From NCBI GenBank assembly GCA_903885665.1, contig CAISJL010000158.1, positions 1-54,872 of the forward strand: a stretch of DNA of 54,872 nt, in the 5' to 3' direction. A program made the translations under genes and the position numbers. This DNA is from an uncultured beta proteobacterium. GTDB lineage: Bacteria; Pseudomonadota; Gammaproteobacteria; Burkholderiales; SG8-41. Of the stretch, positions 36,542-46,331 are shown piece by piece (positions within the stretch are counted from its first letter, which is position 1; every line of letters starts with the position of its first letter). The notes beneath the pieces were generated by a model. That model was not told the DNA's origin and did no database searches. It worked only from the letters and a program-made list of their open reading frames with translations.

Positions 36542-37510
36542 TTAATTAGCACTTTCTTTCTTGGCGGCGTTAGAGCTGACAGCATCTGCCATTTTGACGA
36601 TTGGAGCAACTGGCACGATACCACTCATGAGAGAAGCAGGTACGGTTTCAATAAGTTCATCTACAGTAAACATGCCGTCATCACCTTTATGTAAGAATTT
36701 GTATTCTTCGCCAAAGTGATAGGTATTAATGCGACCGCGCTCAACGTGGAACACTTGGCCGTTAACGGTGTCGGCTTCGTCAGTTGCTAAGTAAGCGACC
36801 ATAGGAGCAATGTATTCAGGACCGCGATGCACTAGGGTTAGCGCATATTGCTCCTTGGTTAACAGACCAGCCTCAAACTTTCTGCGTCTGTTCTCTTTAA
36901 CGGTGTCGGTCAAGGTCATGCGAGTATCTGCAGAAGGGCAAATAGCATTTGCAGTGATACCGTTTTTATACGTCTCTTTCGCAATTGAGCGTGTCAGTGC
37001 AATGATGCCAGCCTTAGAGGCGCTGTAGTTACACTGACCGACTGAACCTTTAAAGGCATCGGATGAGAAGTTAATGATACGGCCATAACCTGCTTGACGC
37101 ATATACTTCACGGCGTGGTGGCAGAGATTCCAGTGACCTTTTAGATGCACAGAGACTACGGAGTCGAAGTCATCTTCTGACATATTCCAAATCATGCGCT
37201 CGCGTAAGTTGCCGGCGACATTGACTAAGATATCAATCTTGCCATAGGCGTCTACGCATTGCTTAATCATTAAGCCTGCTTTGAGATAGTCAGATACGGA
37301 ATCATAGTTCGCTTGCGCTTTGCCGCCTGCGGCTACAATCTCAGAAACCACATCATCTGCTGGACGCTCTTCAGTGGGCTCGCCGCTGCGGCCAACGCCA
37401 GGATCAACAACAATAACGCTCGCCCCTTCTTGTGCAAGTAGTAGAGCGATGGCGCGACCAATGCCACGTCCCGCACCAGTGACAACGGCAGATTTTCCTT
37501 TGAGATGCAT
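36542..37510 (-). CDS. SDR-family NAD(P)-dependent oxidoreductase
   Basis: 322 residues. Classical short-chain dehydrogenase: TGAGRGIG (11-18) for the cofactor, NVAG (97-100), a serine in INFSSDAF (149-150) and the catalytic YSASK (Tyr162, Lys166). Asp36 after VIVV suggests NAD+ preference. It is about 70 residues longer than a minimal SDR, with a C-terminal tail carrying a disordered end. The overall feel is the SDR domain of 17-beta-HSD4-type hydroxyacyl-CoA dehydrogenases. Together with the nearby hydratase-like genes it could oxidise a 3-hydroxyacyl-CoA, but the substrate is inference. Confidence 0.9.
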   Translation of the reverse strand: MHLKGKSAVVTGAGRGIGRAIALLLAQEGASVIVVDPGVGRSGEPTEERPADDVVSEIVAAGGKAQANYDSVSDYLKAGLMIKQCVDAYGKIDILVNVAGNLRERMIWNMSEDDFDSVVSVHLKGHWNLCHHAVKYMRQAGYGRIINFSSDAFKGSVGQCNYSASKAGIIALTRSIAKETYKNGITANAICPSADTRMTLTDTVKENRRRKFEAGLLTKEQYALTLVHRGPEYIAPMVAYLATDEADTVNGQVFHVERGRINTYHFGEEYKFLHKGDDGMFTVDELIETVPASLMSGIVPVAPIVKMADAVSSNAAKKESAN

Positions 37511-37709
37511 TTTTTCTCCTTAGCAATTGCGAAATTAATCAAAATATTAAAAAATTTTTAAAACAATACTGTGCGCAGTGTGGTCAGTATACGTTTTTGA
37601 AACAGCATAATCACTGATTATAAAAGACAATTCGATGAATATTAATCAATCAATCCTGAAGTGTTGATTTAAACCACAATGTGAATAATTTTAAGTCTCC
37701 CATTCCACA

Positions 37710-38702
37710 TTAACGCATCACATCGCTGCTGATGCCTGCAGTTTTGATCACTTTTTCCCAGCGTTTCTGTTCGGTAATAATCAGGGTTTGTAGCGCCTCT
37801 GGGGTACTGGGTTTAGCTTCTACCCCACCGATCATTAAGTGCTGTACGAAATCAGGGTTGGCAAGGATTTGATTTAAATCAGTATTCATACGGGTAACTA
37901 GGGGTTTTGCCATGCCTGTAGGGCCAATCAATGAATACCAGCTGGAGCAATCAAAGCCGGGTAATACTTCTGCAATGGTGGGTAGCTCAGGCATACCGCG
38001 AAAGCGTTCGGCGGTCGCCGCAGCAATTGCCTTGATACGACCAGCACGGATCAGTGGAAGTACTGCAGGGACTGTAGTGAATATTAACTGCACTGCGCCA
38101 CTAGTGAGATCGAGTATCGCTATTCCTGCGCCTTTGTACGGGATATGGACAATATTAATGTTTGCCATCATTTTGAGCATCTCTCCGCCCAGATGATTGG
38201 GCGTGCCTGTGCCGGGTGATGCGAAATTGATTTTTCCAGGTTGTGCTTTTGCTAATGCAATAAGTTCACGAATATTATTGGCCGGGAGTGAAATACTTGT
38301 GGCTACAATAAAAGGCAAGCTGACAATTTGCCCGATGCTAGTAAAGTCTTTGGGTGATACGTATGTCAACTTAGTACCTAATACCGTATGCATCACCATT
38401 CCGGCCGCAGACCCAATCCCTAAGGTATACCCATCCGGTATCGACTTCGCGACAATAGCATGGGCAATCACAGTGCCTGCACCGGGTCGATTATCGACCA
38501 CAACTTGTTGCTTCCAAGCATCGGTCAGTTTATTGGCGATCTCACGCCCTGTATAGTCTCCTCCGCCGCCTGGTGGATAAGGCACAACCAAGCGAATAGG
38601 GCGAGATGGAAATTTGTCTTGAGCTGAAGCTGTAAAGGTCTGTGGAAGGAGACTGACTAATAGCAGACCAAATAGACTGGCGAATTTTAAGATTAGCAAC
38701 AT
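37710..38702 (-). CDS. Bug/TctC family periplasmic substrate-binding protein
   Basis: 330 residues. Signal peptide of about 27 residues ending TASAQ. Mature hallmarks: KFPSRPIRLVVPYPPGGGGD, VVDNRPGAGTVIA, PDGYTLGIGSA and HIPYKGAGIAILDLTSG. It lies 199 bases after the SDR gene on the same strand, separated by an AT-rich gap, so it could have its own promoter. Ligand unknown; the G-G-G-G-D loop has one more glycine than common. Confidence 0.93.
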   Translation of the reverse strand: MLLILKFASLFGLLLVSLLPQTFTASAQDKFPSRPIRLVVPYPPGGGGDYTGREIANKLTDAWKQQVVVDNRPGAGTVIAHAIVAKSIPDGYTLGIGSAAGMVMHTVLGTKLTYVSPKDFTSIGQIVSLPFIVATSISLPANNIRELIALAKAQPGKINFASPGTGTPNHLGGEMLKMMANINIVHIPYKGAGIAILDLTSGAVQLIFTTVPAVLPLIRAGRIKAIAAATAERFRGMPELPTIAEVLPGFDCSSWYSLIGPTGMAKPLVTRMNTDLNQILANPDFVQHLMIGGVEAKPSTPEALQTLIITEQKRWEKVIKTAGISSDVMR

Positions 38703-39066
38703 GAGGGCTCCTCAGCCTTGATTTTATTTTAACTGATTGAAATGGTTGTTTATTTTTTAAATAGCACTAACCTCAAGAATAACAATTATGCGACCATTTA
38801 TGCGCTAGCGCTAGCTTCCGCGCACTGTATTGCTTACTATGAAAAATAAACGCTATAAAGTTCAATATGTGATCAGTAACGTGTTGGGTGTTGAGTATTG
38901 ATTGATTAAGTGATTAAGCGATTAAGTGGCAAAGCAACAAGGGGCTTAGAGCTCAGGGGTTAAGTCACAGGGCCGCACGGCAACAATGCACTCAGCGGAT
39001 AGGGTCCGAAGGTCAATAAGCCGTAATTATTCAACTGATAAATTAAATAAATAAAATTTAGGGGGG
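38703..39066. other. 364-base divergent intergenic region with palindrome and tandem repeats
   Basis: Lies between a Bug gene (minus) and a glutathione transferase (plus). It holds a perfect 12-base palindrome, GCTAGCGCTAGC (38804-38815), which could be an operator. It also has a short tandem array based on GATTAAG (about 38901-38930, four imperfect copies). GGGGGG just before the GTG at 39067 serves as ribosome-binding site. No gene is seen. Confidence 0.5.
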
Positions 39067-39714
39067 GTGACAGTGGAACAGTCTGGTCAGCGTATCTTAT
39101 GGGGTGTGGGTACTTCGCGAACATTGCGCGCTCACTGGATATTGGCAGAATTAGAGCTGGATTATGTGACCCGTCCGATGACCTCGCGGTCGGGAGAAAC
39201 TAGTACGGATCAATATTCGCACATTAATCCCAGTCAGAAAATTCCAACGTTTCAAGATGGTTATTTCACGCTCAGTGAGAGTGCGGCGATTGTGAATTAT
39301 GTAGCAACTCGGTATGGACAGGCTTTCGATTTAGCGCCACCAACCGATCCTCAGCAACGCGCACTCTATGATCAGTGGTGTTTCTTTGTGATGATGGAGC
39401 TCGATGCACATACGCTATATGTGATCCGTAAGCATGGTGATTTATCTAATATTTATGGCGAGGCCGAGCAGGCTATTCGCACAGCCCGCGAGGGGTTCCA
39501 AAAACAAGCGAACGCAGCAGCAAAACGCCTTGATCAACTGGGGCCATACGTTTTGGGCGCACGCTTTAGCGGCGCAGATATTCTACTCACTAGTTGTTTA
39601 AATGGCGCTTTGCGTCGTTCGATCGAATTGCCCGATATATTGCACCGTTATCTAGAGCGAACAACCCAGCGCACGGCTTATTACCAAGCTATGCGGGCTA
39701 ATCAAAGCGTATAA
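39067..39714 (+). CDS. Glutathione S-transferase family protein
   Basis: 215 residues from a GTG. The thioredoxin-like N-terminal domain (RILWGVGTSRTLRAHWILAEL) contains the cis-proline region SQKIPTFQDGYFTLSESAAIVNYV, where E-S-A-A-I binds glutathione in the family. The alpha-helical C-terminal domain follows (about 90-215). It probably conjugates or isomerises an electrophile in the cytoplasm. A Ser is present in the first loop (GTSRT). A second GTG six bases on is an alternative start. Substrate is not predictable. Confidence 0.88.
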   Translation: MTVEQSGQRILWGVGTSRTLRAHWILAELELDYVTRPMTSRSGETSTDQYSHINPSQKIPTFQDGYFTLSESAAIVNYVATRYGQAFDLAPPTDPQQRALYDQWCFFVMMELDAHTLYVIRKHGDLSNIYGEAEQAIRTAREGFQKQANAAAKRLDQLGPYVLGARFSGADILLTSCLNGALRRSIELPDILHRYLERTTQRTAYYQAMRANQSV

Positions 39715-39912
39715 GACGCTAGATTTAATAAATTAAACTGCCTAACGTATCATTATTTTAAATTTTAATATTATTTTTACTATTTTATCGATACTTGTCA
39801 TTTTTTTCTGCGGTAGGTGATTTGGCTTCATGTAATCTCGTATTGGGGAATTGCAAGAGTCGTGTTAGTGTTGTGAACTTTATTCGCTTTAAGCTAGATA
39901 TAGCAATTTGGG

Positions 39913-40791
39913 GTGTCGGTGGTAATTAAAGACAATCAATCGATAAATGACTCTGCATTATCCATGGGCGGCGATGTGGACGCGCATTGGGCACGATTTG
40001 CTAAAGGTTTGCAATCCCGACAAAACAATCGACTCCATGAGATTGAAGTTCTGTGTTGGATACTCAAAGTGGGTGCGGTATATCCTGTATTTCAACCCAT
40101 ACTCGAGATGCACACAGGCGCAATTGTTGCATTTGAAGGGTTAATCCGAGGTCCAGAGCAATCGCAGTTACACACGCCAGAACAATTATTGAGAGTTGCA
40201 AGGTCTGCTGGACTGTTGGCAGAGTTTAATATGCTCTGTGTACATAAGATTGCGGAATATTATGCGCAATCTGGTTTGAGTCAACGCTTGTTTATTAACT
40301 TAATGCCACAAGCCTTGATTGAAGGTTATGCCGACTTTTGTAAAGCTTCGCAATTCATGAAGAGTTGTGGCTTTGATTTGTCTCAAATCACTATTGAAAT
40401 TACTGAAACTCAATCGATTCTCGATCGTCAATTATTTCGCACGCGTTTGCAACCGTTGCGTGATGCCGGTTTTCGAGTCGCTCTTGATGATTTAGGAGAA
40501 GGTTTTTCATCATTGCAATTGTGGTCTGAGTTGCGCCCAGACTTTGTTAAAGTCGATATGCATTTAGTGCAAGGGGTCAGTGAGAGTCCAGTTAAGCGGC
40601 ATTTCTTACGCAGTTTGCAGCAAATTGCTGAGGGGTGTGAGTCGCCCTTGATTGCAGAGGGTGTAGAGACTGCTGCTGATTTTTGTATTTTGCGAGATCT
40701 GGGCATTGCCAATGCGCAAGGATTTTTTATAGGTTCGGGAGTTAAAGTCCCCAGTCCTGTGGTACCTCAGCATGTGCAAGTGCTGAGCTAG
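39913..40791 (+). CDS. EAL-domain cyclic-di-GMP phosphodiesterase
   Basis: 292 residues from a GTG. The last 240 residues form one EAL domain, with only a short N-terminal stretch of about 45 residues and no membrane segment, sensor or GGDEF. All metal and substrate residues I can place are present: Glu75 (FEGLIRG), Asn129 (INLMP), Glu162 (IEITE), Asp192-Asp193 (LDDLGEG), Lys213 (VKVD), Glu249 (AEGVE) and Gln269 (AQGFF). It should therefore hydrolyse c-di-GMP to pGpG in the cytoplasm. Its E-G-L and D-D-L-G variants of E-A-L and D-D-F-G are tolerated in active enzymes. A strong bidirectional terminator follows. Confidence 0.9.
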   Translation: MSVVIKDNQSINDSALSMGGDVDAHWARFAKGLQSRQNNRLHEIEVLCWILKVGAVYPVFQPILEMHTGAIVAFEGLIRGPEQSQLHTPEQLLRVARSAGLLAEFNMLCVHKIAEYYAQSGLSQRLFINLMPQALIEGYADFCKASQFMKSCGFDLSQITIEITETQSILDRQLFRTRLQPLRDAGFRVALDDLGEGFSSLQLWSELRPDFVKVDMHLVQGVSESPVKRHFLRSLQQIAEGCESPLIAEGVETAADFCILRDLGIANAQGFFIGSGVKVPSPVVPQHVQVLS

Positions 40792-40890
40792 TCGTCTCGA
40801 CTATAGAGCGTAATGTTCGCAGTGTTGTGTTAAAGATGATTGTTTAACGTTATTTGACTGATTTGTGTAATTCATTTTCACTAGAATTTG

Positions 40891-40928
40891 TTCAAAAAAA
40901 CGGAAGAGAGATCTGCCGTTTTTTTGAA
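40891..40928. terminator. Bidirectional intrinsic terminator between EAL gene and reductase gene
   Basis: A perfect 13-base stem, TTCAAAAAAACGG (40891-40903) and CCGTTTTTTTGAA (40916-40928), with a 12-base loop. Both strands carry a T-run, so it serves both convergent genes. Confidence 0.92.
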
Positions 40929-40970
40929 CTGATAAGACGCATTGCCGAATCAAGTAGTATGCTTTTGTGA

Positions 40971-42053
40971 TTAAGCTTTTTTCCGATTCTTCTCCAGCCA
41001 TCCATCGACCAATGCTACCGTTTGATCGACTACATCTAAGTGCATGTTCTTTTGTGCGGCAACAGTTTTGACTAAGCGGTCTACACGCTCGATATTGGGT
41101 GCGCCTGCAGCTAGTGCACGTGCAGCTGAAGAGGGGCTGCCGAGCGAGAGTGCAGCGTTTGCGTATTTTTCAAACGGCACCATGTCTTTTTCGCTGGCAC
41201 CAATAAGGGTGCAGAGCTTTACTACCCAATTGTAGACAGCGCGCGACGCCTCTAAGTCGCTATGCACAGCATCTTTAATTGGACGCATCTCATCTTTTTG
41301 TACGCATCGATAGTTACCTGCAATCAGCATGGCCCACTTGGCTAGTGGTACAAAGACTGAATCGTGCACTTTGAGTTTGACGGGAAGCTCAATCAGATGG
41401 CCATCACCCGGATCAAAGCGGATTGCATCAATATCAGCCTCGAGTTGGCGCAGTATCGCGGTGTGTGCGTCTGAGTCAAAGCGCGCCGCTTTGAAGTTGG
41501 TTGGTAAGCGCACTTGCAACACATTGACTTTCTCTTCTGGTGGGCGAAATGCTTGGGGGTCGGGGCTGCATAAGGTGAGGGTCTTGGGATCGAAGCTATC
41601 CCACACCGAAGCATCGGTAAAGCAATCACGGCAACCATCTGCATTGAGGCCAGGAATCCGCTTAAGGTAGGGCAGCGGTGGCATGTTCATGATGGACATG
41701 CAGGGTACTTTAGAGCGTGCTACTTGATCGAGTAACTCGCGCACGCCTGGTGAGCGATATTGTGGCTCTTGCATCGCTAATGCGATTAGGTCGTAGTCAG
41801 CTGGGTTCGCTGAGTCTGGGCCGCCTGCAGAGAGTTCTCCTGGTAGATTTTTGGAGTGAATCTCGACCAAGCCTTCGCGACCTTTGATCGGCATACGCAC
41901 AATCGCCCCTTCAGCGTTGAACAGGTCAGCCTCAGCTGGCAAGCAAATCATCTTGACCGTGTGACCAGCGAGCAGCAGTTTGGTGGCGAGTAATGAGCCG
42001 TAGGAGGCGCCGAGGATCAAGATTTTATATTTTTTCATAATCATTTCTTTCAA
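40971..42053 (-). CDS. Ketopantoate-reductase-like (ApbA/PanE family) NADP-binding protein
   Basis: 360 residues, cytoplasmic. The N-terminal dinucleotide fold (KILILGASYGSLLATKLLLAG) and the MPIKGREG and DLIALAMQEPQY stretches resemble ketopantoate reductase, which reduces 2-oxopantoate. The C-terminal part (about 220-350) is helical, with LPVKLKVHDSVFVPLAKWAML. The family includes many oxidoreductases of unknown substrate, and no pan genes are nearby. Several in-frame ATGs follow the first within eight codons, so the start is uncertain (42053 or about 42038). Confidence 0.65.
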   Translation of the reverse strand: MKEMIMKKYKILILGASYGSLLATKLLLAGHTVKMICLPAEADLFNAEGAIVRMPIKGREGLVEIHSKNLPGELSAGGPDSANPADYDLIALAMQEPQYRSPGVRELLDQVARSKVPCMSIMNMPPLPYLKRIPGLNADGCRDCFTDASVWDSFDPKTLTLCSPDPQAFRPPEEKVNVLQVRLPTNFKAARFDSDAHTAILRQLEADIDAIRFDPGDGHLIELPVKLKVHDSVFVPLAKWAMLIAGNYRCVQKDEMRPIKDAVHSDLEASRAVYNWVVKLCTLIGASEKDMVPFEKYANAALSLGSPSSAARALAAGAPNIERVDRLVKTVAAQKNMHLDVVDQTVALVDGWLEKNRKKA

Positions 42054-42391
42054 CGGTAGGGAGTTAAATCGATGGTTTGCTAAATGAAACAGTGTGGAAC
42101 GGTGCTCAATAATGATAAGCGGCTATATTTAATGGGGGCATTATATTGGCTGTTGTGCCCCATTTGCCCAATGATACACAAATGCTTGAATCAATGCGCG
42201 GTGTGATGCTCTTTCTTGTGGCTGGGGTAGGTGCTGAATTACGAATATAACCTTCTGATTTTATTGACTAAATCAGCTGACTGAACGAAGCTGGCGAATG
42301 TGTTGTTATGGGCGAAACAGTATCGTTGTGGGTCGCATTCTCATATTACAATGCGGCGCTCGTATTCTCACCTAATTCTCAGGAGTCGATC
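42054..42391. other. 338-base divergent intergenic region with a hairpin
   Basis: Lies between the ketopantoate-reductase-like gene (minus) and the second glutathione transferase (plus). AATGGGGGCA (42131-42140) and TGCCCCATT (42156-42164) can form an imperfect hairpin with one bulge. AGGAG at 42381-42385 precedes the ATG at 42392 and decides that start. No gene is seen. Confidence 0.45.
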
Positions 42392-42982
42392 ATGCAACTG
42401 TATATCAGTTCAACCTCGGGCAATGCTTGGAAAGTACGTCTATTATTATCAATGCTCAAAGTGCCTTTTGAGTTAATTGCGCTTGACCCCGCGACTGGGG
42501 AGCAGAAGACTCCGCAATTTCTCAAGCTCAACCCACGTGGTCAAGTACCGGTTCTGGTCGATGGTGAGCATGTGTTTTGGGATTCAACAGCTTGCCTAGT
42601 CTACCTGGCTCGCAAATACGGTGGGGAGACTTGGTTGCCAACCGATGCTGCGGGCTTGGCTGAGATTCAATTATGGTTGGCCTTATCAAACAACGAATTA
42701 CATTACGGCATCCAGTGGGCGCGTGGTCTAAAAATTGGGATTCGTAGCATTGGAGATTACGAGGAATATGCGCAATACGCGCGGCGTGGTTTGGCTGTTT
42801 TAGAAGGGCGTTTGCAAACCCATGATTGGTTGGTCTGTGACCGATTAACGATTGCTGACTTGGCGTGTTATTGCTATACCTCGGTGTCGCCGGAGGGCGG
42901 TTTCCCGCATGACCCTTATCCAGCGGTGGCAGCATGGGTGAAACGGATTGAGATATTGCCGGGTTGGATGAAGCGGGTTTAA
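42392..42982 (+). CDS. Glutathione S-transferase family protein
   Basis: 196 residues from ATG 42392, which has AGGAG upstream; a 28-residue upstream extension from 42308 matches no family region. N-terminal thioredoxin fold: YISSTSGNAWKVRLLLSML, NPRGQVPVLVDGEHVFWDST and LVYLARKYGG, where D-S-T is at the glutathione gamma-glutamyl site. An all-helical C-terminal domain follows (about 90-196). It is divergent from the ketopantoate-reductase-like gene. Substrate unknown; the protein is not clearly related to the GST at 39067. Confidence 0.88.
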   Translation: MQLYISSTSGNAWKVRLLLSMLKVPFELIALDPATGEQKTPQFLKLNPRGQVPVLVDGEHVFWDSTACLVYLARKYGGETWLPTDAAGLAEIQLWLALSNNELHYGIQWARGLKIGIRSIGDYEEYAQYARRGLAVLEGRLQTHDWLVCDRLTIADLACYCYTSVSPEGGFPHDPYPAVAAWVKRIEILPGWMKRV

Positions 42983-43072
42983 GGAGTTTGATGTACGGTC
43001 GATGCAGTGCGTAGTCATGCCTCAGAAGCTTAAATTACAAGTGTAGATATTACACATGCATAGCACATAAAA

Positions 43073-43098
43073 AAACGACCAGGAAATCCTGGTCGTTT
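43073..43098. terminator. Intrinsic terminator between hppA and the GST gene
   Basis: AAACGACCAGG (43073-43083) and CCTGGTCGTTT (43088-43098) pair perfectly with a 4-base loop. On the minus strand seven T follow, so it best terminates hppA; in the plus direction the T-run is weaker. Confidence 0.88.
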
Positions 43099-43133
43099 GC
43101 TTTGGTGCAGTGCCTACAACGACTAGGCGTTGT

Positions 43134-45203
43134 TTAGATCAGCGGAATAATCAACAAGGCAACAATGTTGATAATCTTGATCAATGGATTCACAGCGGGA
43201 CCTGCGGTGTCTTTGTAAGGATCACCAACCGTGTCACCAGTGACAGCAGCTTTGTGTGCATCAGAGCCCTTGCCACCGTGATGGCCATCTTCGATATATT
43301 TTTTGGCATTATCCCAAGCGCCACCACCAGTACACATGGAAATTGCCACAAACAAACCAGTGACTATAGTGCCCATCAGCATACCGCCCAAGGCTTGTGC
43401 ACCGGCATCTTTACCCATAAGTGCGCCAACGATTAATGCCACTGCAACAGGTGCAAGCACCGGTAGCAAAGATGGCACAATCATTTCTTTAATGGCAGCT
43501 TTGGTCAGCATGTCAACTGCTAGTGAGTAGTCAGGTTTGGCAGTGCCATCCATGATGCCGGGGATTTCTTTGAACTGGCGACGCACTTCAACCACGACTG
43601 AGCCAGCAGCACGGCCAACTGCTTCCATTGCCATAGCGCCGAACAAGTAAGGAATCAAGCCACCAATAAACAAACCGATGATGACTGCAGGGTTGGATAG
43701 ATCAAAGTTTATAACGCGGCCAGACTCAGCAATTTTATGGGTGTAGTCGGCAAACAAGACTAATGCAGCTAGGCCAGCAGAGCCGATGGCGTAGCCTTTG
43801 GTCACTGCCTTGGTGGTGTTTCCTACCGCATCCAAGGGGTCGGTTACGTCGCGTACAGACTTTGGCAACTCAGCCATCTCCGCAATACCACCAGCGTTGT
43901 CGGTGATTGGGCCGTACGCGTCAAGCGCGACGATAATGCCAGCCATCGATAACATGGAGGTCGCGGCGACTGCAATACCATAAAGACCTGCGAATTTGTA
44001 TGACAGGAAAATAGCCACACACACAGCCAATACCGGCCATGCGGTTGAGCGCATCGATACGCCTAAACCGGCGATCATATTCGTTGCATGCCCTGTGGTA
44101 GAGGCGGCTGCAATGTGACGCACTGGAGCGTAGTCAGTACCGGTGTAATACTCGGTGATCCAAACTAAAAAGGCGGTTAGACCTAGGCCAACCATTGCTG
44201 AGGCGTAGATTTTATTGACTGAGAGATCTGGGTAGTATTCGGAAATATTACCCAACATCCAGTTGGTAATTGGGTAGAAGGCAATCAATGCCAATACGCC
44301 GGCAACAGCTAAGCCGCGGTAGAGCGCACCCATGATATTTTTACCATCGGAGGTTTTAACGAAGAAAGTGCCGATGATGGAGGCAATGATGGCAAACCCA
44401 CCCAGAACCAATGGATAGGTCACAGCACCAATGACCACTTCAACTTTAGGCATCATTAAGGCACCTAATACCATGGTCGCGATGATGGTCACAGCATAGG
44501 TTTCGAACAAGTCAGCAGCCATGCCAGCGCAGTCACCAACGTTATCACCAACATTGTCGGCGATGACTGCAGGGTTGCGGGGGTCATCTTCAGGAATACC
44601 GGCTTCGACTTTACCGACGAGGTCAGCGCCTACGTCTGCACCTTTAGTGAAAATGCCGCCACCAAGACGTGCAAAAATTGAAATCAACGATGAGCCAAAG
44701 GCTAAGCCAATCAGTGGCTTAATGATTTCGCTTTGGGTAGCACCAGCGAGCGCATGGTCGTTGAGGTATTGGTAGAATAAAACAGTGCCTAGCAGACCGA
44801 GGCCAACTACCAACATGCCAGTGATCGCGCCCCCACGGAAAGCGACATCGAGTGCGGCATTGATGCCTTGGCGAGCAGCTTCAGCAGTGCGCACGTTGGC
44901 GCGAACCGAAACGTTCATGCCAATATAGCCAGCTAAACCGGAGAGAATTGCGCCCACAGCAAAGGCTGCTGCAGTGGTAACACCTAAGACTACCCAAATC
45001 AAAATAAACAAAACGGCGCCGACCATGGAGATCGCGGTGTATTGACGGTTGAGGTAGGCCTGGGCACCCGTTTGGATGGCAGCAGCAATTTCGCGCATGC
45101 GGTCATTGCCAGTGGGTTGCGCCAAGATCCACCGGATCGACAGTCCACCGTAGATGAGCGCGGCAACAGCGCAGGCCAGCGCAAAATTCAAACCATTCAT
45201 CAT
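43134..45203 (-). CDS. hppA: Membrane-bound pyrophosphatase (K+-independent H+-pumping type)
   Basis: 689 residues with about 16 membrane segments. It couples pyrophosphate hydrolysis to proton pumping across the inner membrane. The substrate loop carries [18 protein letters not shown] and [18 protein letters not shown], and the conserved end has [12 protein letters not shown] and [19 protein letters not shown]. The GNTTKA motif has lysine where K+-dependent enzymes have alanine, which marks the K+-independent class. AGGAG lies five bases before the ATG. A good TATAAT (45365-45370, minus strand) is a possible -10. It saves energy by recycling PPi from biosynthesis. Confidence 0.96.
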   Translation of the reverse strand: MMNGLNFALACAVAALIYGGLSIRWILAQPTGNDRMREIAAAIQTGAQAYLNRQYTAISMVGAVLFILIWVVLGVTTAAAFAVGAILSGLAGYIGMNVSVRANVRTAEAARQGINAALDVAFRGGAITGMLVVGLGLLGTVLFYQYLNDHALAGATQSEIIKPLIGLAFGSSLISIFARLGGGIFTKGADVGADLVGKVEAGIPEDDPRNPAVIADNVGDNVGDCAGMAADLFETYAVTIIATMVLGALMMPKVEVVIGAVTYPLVLGGFAIIASIIGTFFVKTSDGKNIMGALYRGLAVAGVLALIAFYPITNWMLGNISEYYPDLSVNKIYASAMVGLGLTAFLVWITEYYTGTDYAPVRHIAAASTTGHATNMIAGLGVSMRSTAWPVLAVCVAIFLSYKFAGLYGIAVAATSMLSMAGIIVALDAYGPITDNAGGIAEMAELPKSVRDVTDPLDAVGNTTKAVTKGYAIGSAGLAALVLFADYTHKIAESGRVINFDLSNPAVIIGLFIGGLIPYLFGAMAMEAVGRAAGSVVVEVRRQFKEIPGIMDGTAKPDYSLAVDMLTKAAIKEMIVPSLLPVLAPVAVALIVGALMGKDAGAQALGGMLMGTIVTGLFVAISMCTGGGAWDNAKKYIEDGHHGGKGSDAHKAAVTGDTVGDPYKDTAGPAVNPLIKIINIVALLIIPLI

Positions 45204-45364
45204 TATTACTCCTAAACTGTTGTTTTAATTAAAAATTTAACCAACGCGATTGTCACAAGGCTTTGCGCAAGCGTCGTTTTCTCAGAGCCATACTGAAACC
45301 AGAACTATCGGTAAAACAATGATTAACTCTGAGTAGCTCGGTATGCAATACTGAAACGACCGCT

Positions 45365-45370
45365 ATTATA
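45365..45370 (-). promoter_or_regulatory. Possible -10 box upstream of hppA
   Basis: On the minus strand the hexamer TATAAT lies about 160 bases before the hppA start. No convincing TTGACA partner is found at the normal spacing, so it is only a candidate. Confidence 0.3.
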
Positions 45371-45463
45371 AATTGCCTATGGGCGGCGCGCACTGCTAAT
45401 CGGCAAATTTTGTTGATTTTTTAGGGGCTTAGCGTGCTTTTTGCCGCATTGCGCCCGATTTAA

Positions 45464-46120
45464 TTAAGAAATCCCATTGATGGCGCTAAGAATTTCTTGG
45501 CGAATCTGTTCTACTGGCCCTTGACCATGGATCAAAACATAGCGTGGTTTCCCGGCTTTTATCTCTAATTGCCGGTAAAAATCAACTAACGGCGCCGTTT
45601 GTTCGTGATAAGTAGCGATTCTGGCCTTCACGGTCTCGGTATTGTCGTCTGGCCGCTGGACTAAGGGCTCACCGGTGAGATCATCCAGACCCGCCTGCTT
45701 GGGGGGATTAAATTCGATATGGTAGGAGCGACCCGAACTGGGGTGTACCCGACGTCCACTCATGCGATGCAAAATTTCAGAGTCGGGGACTCGAATTTCA
45801 ATCACGCAATCTAAATGCACGGCCGCCTGCTCCAAGGCTTCGGCCTGTGGCAGGGTGCGCGGGAAGCCGTCCATAATGAAGCCCTTGCTGCAGTCCGGCG
45901 CTTTGATGCGCTCTTGTACTAAGCCGATGACTACTGCATCGGGGACTAGTGCGCCGCGATCCATATAGGTGCGTGCTTCTAAGCCTAGAGATGATTGCGC
46001 CTTGATTGCTGCCCGCAGCATATCCCCTGTGGCGATTTGCGGAATCTGAAAGTGTTCCATTAAAAACTGAGCTTGGGTGCCTTTGCCGGCGCCGGGTAGA
46101 CCGAGGAGAAGTATGCGCAT
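45464..46120 (-). CDS. adk: Adenylate kinase
   Basis: 218 residues, the long bacterial form. It converts ATP and AMP to two ADP in the cytoplasm. The P-loop [10 protein letters not shown] (7-16) is clear, followed by the AMP-binding [13 protein letters not shown] and the LID region ([14 protein letters not shown] to [10 protein letters not shown]). The LID lacks the four-cysteine zinc site, which is usual for Gram-negatives. It lies 211 bases after kdsB in the same direction, so it may have its own promoter. Confidence 0.96.
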   Translation of the reverse strand: MRILLLGLPGAGKGTQAQFLMEHFQIPQIATGDMLRAAIKAQSSLGLEARTYMDRGALVPDAVVIGLVQERIKAPDCSKGFIMDGFPRTLPQAEALEQAAVHLDCVIEIRVPDSEILHRMSGRRVHPSSGRSYHIEFNPPKQAGLDDLTGEPLVQRPDDNTETVKARIATYHEQTAPLVDFYRQLEIKAGKPRYVLIHGQGPVEQIRQEILSAINGIS

Positions 46121-46331
46121 GGGGGTAAACAGAATTTAAGAGTTAAGAAAACCTAAGTATTAAGAAAACTTAGAGGGTAATAAAAATTAAGGGTTAAAAA
46201 CTGAAGAGGTTAAGAGAGTGAAATATTTAAAAAATCAATTAATTCAAGTATTTAGAGTATTTTTCGAGTGCGACAGGCTAGGTAGGGGGGGTAGTATAGC
46301 GACCCGCTTCGATACCTGCAAAGGTGTTCGA
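46121..46331. other. AT-rich spacer with repeated TTAAG motifs between kdsB and adk
   Basis: The 211-base gap has repeats such as AAGTATTAAGAAAAC and TAAGAGTTAAGAAAACC around 46137-46168. They look like simple-sequence expansion in a non-coding region. Nothing else is recognised. Confidence 0.3.

Noticed and set aside
41329-41670. 113-residue plus frame antisense to the reductase
   Set aside because: Antisense shadow without ribosome-binding site or family resemblance.
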